Made by a program: the position numbers and the translations under genes | Source of the DNA: Thermus parvatiensis | Lineage (GTDB): Bacteria > Deinococcota > Deinococci > Deinococcales > Thermaceae | Length of the DNA stretch: 64,000 nt | Assembly (NCBI RefSeq): GCF_001535545.1 | Contig: NZ_CP014141.1 | Coordinates: forward strand, 744,001-808,000 | Direction: 5' to 3' | Notes under the pieces: model-generated | What the model was told of the DNA's origin: nothing | Database searches by the model: none | The model's input: the letters and a program-made list of their open reading frames with translations, nothing else | Shown: positions 61,887-64,000 of the stretch, piece after piece | How positions within the stretch are numbered: the first letter of the stretch is position 1 | How the letters are laid out: each line of letters starts with the position of its first letter

Positions 61887-63089
61887 ACGGGGGGCATACC
61901 GCTCCTGAAGCATCTTCTCCAGCACCTCCTTCACCTCCGAGAACCCCTTTAGTTTCCGTTCTGCCCACCTCCCTGCAAGATGTTCGCTTCGCGAAGCAGC
62001 CTGCCTCTCTGACTCCAGGTAAAGAAGCTTGTACACCGCCTCTTCCTTAGGAAACTTGTGGTCCCGCACCTTCGTCCCCCGCCGTAGCTCCCGGATAAAC
62101 CGCTCCATCAGGTTGGTGCTCCGCAAGTACGGCCAAAGCACCTTGGGGTACCCGTAGAAGCGCAGGAAGGCTCCAGACTCCTCCACCCAAAGCCCCACCA
62201 CCCCCGGGTACCGCGAACCCCAGGCGGCCTTCACCTCCTCCAAGGCCCCAAGAGCTTCTTCCCGGCTCTCCGCCCCGTACACCCGCCTCAGGTCCTCCGC
62301 CAGCAGGCCCCGGTCCCGCGCCCGCACCTGGGACAGGCTCCACCGCACCCCGTGCACCACGCACCGCTGCCACTCCGCCTGAGGGTAGACCCTGCGGATC
62401 GCCTTTCGGTGTTCGCCTGACGGCGAAGCAGCGGGAAGCCCGGGCAGCCCGTCGGTGATGAAGAGCAATACCCGCCGCAGGCCCCGCTGCCAAAGCTCCC
62501 CCAGGACCCCCTCCCATCCCAGGGCGCTCTCCGTGGGCAAAAGCCAGAACCCCAGGACCCGTCTCTCCCCATCAGGGGCGATGCCCAGGGCCACATACAC
62601 GCTTTCCCGCACGATCCCTTCTCCTTCCCTGAAGACCTTTAGGGAAAGCCCGTCCAGGTAGACGAAGGCCATCTCCTCGGGCAAAGGCCGGGTGCGGAAG
62701 GCTCCTGCCGCCTCCAGGACCTCGTCCGTCAGGGCGCTCAGGGTCTCGTGGGAGTAGCGGTGGCCTAAGAGCAGGCTCAGTATCTCGGCCGCCTTGCGCT
62801 GACTGACCCCGGCGGCGTACAAGGCCACAGCTACTTCCCCCACGTCCACCAGGCGGCGGGCGTAGGGCTTAAGGAAAGCCGGGTAATACCGAGATTCCCG
62901 ATCCCTAGGGACCTTCAGGTCCACCTGGCCGAAGGTGGTCTCCAGCTTGCGGGGGTAGTAGCCGTTCCTGCGCCCCCCGTGTACCTGCAAGAAGGCCGTC
63001 CGGTCCAGCTCCAGAACCGTCTGCAGAACCTCGGCTACTGTCTCCCGCACCGCTTCCCTCAGCAAGATCCGCAAGGTATCCTGGTCCAC
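61860..63089 (-). CDS. IS256-family (mutator-type) transposase
   Basis: DDE transposase, 409 residues from GTG 63089, which follows AGGAGG at a good distance; earlier in-frame starts run into the terminal repeat. Family signatures are RNGYYPRKLETTFGQVDLKVPRDR, first Asp in FVYLDGLSLKV, second Asp in FITDGLPGLP, the WQRCVVHGVRWSLSQV block and the Glu in STNLMERFIRELRRGTKVRDHKF. The frame is intact, unlike many neighbours. It ends inside the left terminal repeat. Confidence 0.93.
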   Translation of the reverse strand: MDQDTLRILLREAVRETVAEVLQTVLELDRTAFLQVHGGRRNGYYPRKLETTFGQVDLKVPRDRESRYYPAFLKPYARRLVDVGEVAVALYAAGVSQRKAAEILSLLLGHRYSHETLSALTDEVLEAAGAFRTRPLPEEMAFVYLDGLSLKVFREGEGIVRESVYVALGIAPDGERRVLGFWLLPTESALGWEGVLGELWQRGLRRVLLFITDGLPGLPAASPSGEHRKAIRRVYPQAEWQRCVVHGVRWSLSQVRARDRGLLAEDLRRVYGAESREEALGALEEVKAAWGSRYPGVVGLWVEESGAFLRFYGYPKVLWPYLRSTNLMERFIRELRRGTKVRDHKFPKEEAVYKLLYLESERQAASRSEHLAGRWAERKLKGFSEVKEVLEKMLQERYAPRTQTLTHNS

Positions 63090-63127
63090 GGGGCACCTCC
63101 TCGTGCTAAGGTGTGCCCCCCTATTAA

Positions 63128-63161
63128 ACACGGACCCTTACACATAAATCCTTACACGACC
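63128..63161 (-). repeat. Right terminal inverted repeat of the IS
   Basis: Includes CCTTACACATAA and the end CTTACACGACC, pairing with the left end. The host duplication GATCGCCC follows directly. Confidence 0.8.
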
Positions 63162-63208
63162 GATCGCCCGCCCCGGGGAGGGGCTAGGCGGTCCCCCGGC
63201 GGGAGGGC

Positions 63209-63597
63209 TCAGCCTCCGGCCGGGCTTTTGTGGACGTGGACCACCTTCCAGCCCTCGGGAAAACGCACCGCCACCCGGCTTTCGTTCACCGCCCGGTGCC
63301 TAAGCCCTTCCTCCGCCTCCACCGTGAGGAGGAGGGTGTAGCTGAAGATGGCCACGTCCCCGTAGCGCTGGAGGCGCCTTTCCAGGAGGTCCAGGCGGTA
63401 GGGCCTTCCCCCGTGGCCCAGCGCCGCTCGGTCATGTAGAGGTGGAAGGGAAGGCCGTCCAGGCGGTGGGGGGTGACGAACCACTCGTAGAGGGAGAGCT
63501 CCTCGTGGGTGGTGGCCCGGTAGCCCTCCGGGTCCCCGTCGTAGATGCTCTTTAGGTGCTTTTCCAGAAAATCCCAGAGCTCGGCTTCGCCCTCCAT
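63209..63597 (-). CDS. SnoaL/CaMKII-association-like small protein (one apparent frameshift)
   Basis: About 129 residues when repaired, in the cystatin-like SnoaL/DUF4440 fold: an N-terminal helix (WDFLEKHLKSIYDGDPEGYRATTHEELSLYEW), a central strand pair and the closing strands ESRVAVRFPEGWKVVHVHKSPAGG. The break is at the C run 63408-63412. It begins 3 nt after the methylmalonyl-CoA mutase stop, so it belongs to that operon; its role there is unknown. Confidence 0.72.
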
Positions 63598-63600
63598 CCT

Positions 63601-64000
63601 TCACCTCCCGGGCTGGTACTCCCCCCACTCCTCCCGGAGCACCCCGGCCACCTCCCCCAGGGTGGCCCGGCGGCGGAAAGCCTCCAGCACGTGGGGGAAG
63701 AGGTTTTCGCTCCCCTTAGCCGCCTGGCGTAGGGCTTCCAGGCCCACCCGGACGCTCTGGCCGTCCCGCTTGGCCTTGAACTCGGCCAGCTCCCGCTTGC
63801 GCCTCTCGTGGAGCTCGGGGTCAATGCGCTGCACCGGCACCGGCTCGTTCAGGGGGCTATGGGGGTCATAGAAGCGGTTCACGCCCACGATGACCCGCTT
63901 CCCCTCCTCCACCTCCTTCTGGAACTGCCAGGCGGACTCCTCTATGGCCCGGCTGAAGTAGCCCGCCTCCACCGCGGCCACCGCGCCGCCCAAGGCGTCT
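63601..64000 (-). CDS. Methylmalonyl-CoA mutase large-subunit catalytic domain, C-terminal part (5' truncated by window)
   Basis: The last 132 or so residues of the B12-dependent mutase catalytic (TIM-barrel) chain, which interconverts methylmalonyl-CoA and succinyl-CoA. Visible family segments are GGAVAAVEAGYFSRAIEESAWQFQKEVE, VIVGVNRFYD and PELHERRKRELAEFKAKRDG. It stops without a B12-binding domain, as in enzymes whose cobalamin domain is a separate protein. The start lies beyond base 64000. Confidence 0.93.
   Translation of the reverse strand, partial: DALGGAVAAVEAGYFSRAIEESAWQFQKEVEEGKRVIVGVNRFYDPHSPLNEPVPVQRIDPELHERRKRELAEFKAKRDGQSVRVGLEALRQAAKGSENLFPHVLEAFRRRATLGEVAGVLREEWGEYQPGR

Larger units (their letters stand above)
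61845..63169 (-). mobile_element. IS256-family insertion sequence with 8-bp target duplication
   Basis: The element spans 61853-63161 (1309 bp). Its ends are imperfect inverted repeats of about 34 bp, starting GGTCGGGTCAAGAG on the left and, read inward from the right, GGTCGTGTAAGGAT; both continue TTATGTGTAAG and then a GTC-GTGT stretch. GATCGCCC flanks it at 61845-61852 and 63162-63169, the 8-bp duplication expected for IS256. One transposase gene on the minus strand fills it. The intact repeats, duplication and open frame suggest a recent, possibly active insertion. Confidence 0.88.

Noticed and set aside
61845..63169. The 9-bp match GATCGCCCG as a 9-bp target duplication
   Set aside because: Taking 8 bp lets both IS ends begin GGTCG and align better; the ninth G then belongs to the left element end, and 8 bp is usual for IS256.

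Overview
The window is about 69% GC chromosomal DNA that looks like Thermus, very close to T. thermophilus. It carries a complete nine-gene V/A-type ATPase operon in place of an F-type one, next to a 23S rRNA m5C methyltransferase. It also has a 500-residue GH77 amylomaltase, a heterodimeric M16B peptidase pair, a 997-residue SecA without the C-terminal zinc tail, and codons strongly biased to G/C at the third position. Many genes have a TATAAT-like -10 box only 6-8 nt before the start codon, the usual arrangement for leaderless mRNAs in Deinococcus-Thermus. I see no rRNA, tRNA or CRISPR array, and no stretch over 300 bp without a gene.

Layout. 1-3459: nucleoside/BMP-type ABC importer (ATPase end, two permeases, binding protein). 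3495-6660: prxQ, rpiA, a candidate attenuator leader and metG. 6673-9799: S41 peptidase facing an ftsE that has no ftsX neighbour, then long hpf and a DUF4258 gene. 9816-11251: Fur-family regulator facing a YibE/F membrane protein. 11271-17761: sbcD, sbcC, a HicB-like/PD-(D/E)XK nuclease fusion and murJ. 17838-22927 (minus): acyl-CoA synthetase, Ser/Thr kinase, UPF0173 hydrolase, two small genes and rlmO. 22955-31450: V-ATPase operon G-I-L-E-C-F-A-B-D with a U-tract terminator. 31498-35512: secreted pectinacetylesterase-like protein, gluzincin-like protein and recG. 35537-38795: M16B pair and EamA transporter. 38807-41278: 3-hydroxyacyl-CoA dehydrogenase and malQ. 41329-48279 (minus): MrfA-like helicase, small protein, cyclase/ATPase/TPR protein and dnaG. 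48297-54720: ybjQ, HMA-like, DUF1999 acetyltransferase, vWA protein, tsaD and secA. 54784-61257: three acetyl-CoA-synthetase-type enzymes, one fused to an IclR-type regulator. 61265-64000: two small membrane/coiled-coil proteins interrupted upstream by an IS256-family element with terminal repeats and an 8-bp target duplication, then a SnoaL-like gene and the end of methylmalonyl-CoA mutase.

How genes work together. The acyl-CoA genes (three acs, the kinase-linked ligase, the dehydrogenase, the mutase) suggest short-chain acid use and fatty/branched-acid turnover feeding central metabolism. Their most striking member is the single-chain IclR-acetyl-CoA synthetase fusion. It is translationally coupled to a second acs and divergent from a third across a perfect 11-bp inverted repeat. 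sbcCD, the nuclease fusion, recG, dnaG and the helicase form a DNA-maintenance theme.

Data quality. Thirty apparent single-base losses, each in or beside a short G or C run, break the frames of about 20 conserved genes, including secA, tsaD, recG, murJ and sbcC. Each is repaired by adding one G/C. I treat these as homopolymer errors, not pseudogenes, and give CDS coordinates across the breaks.
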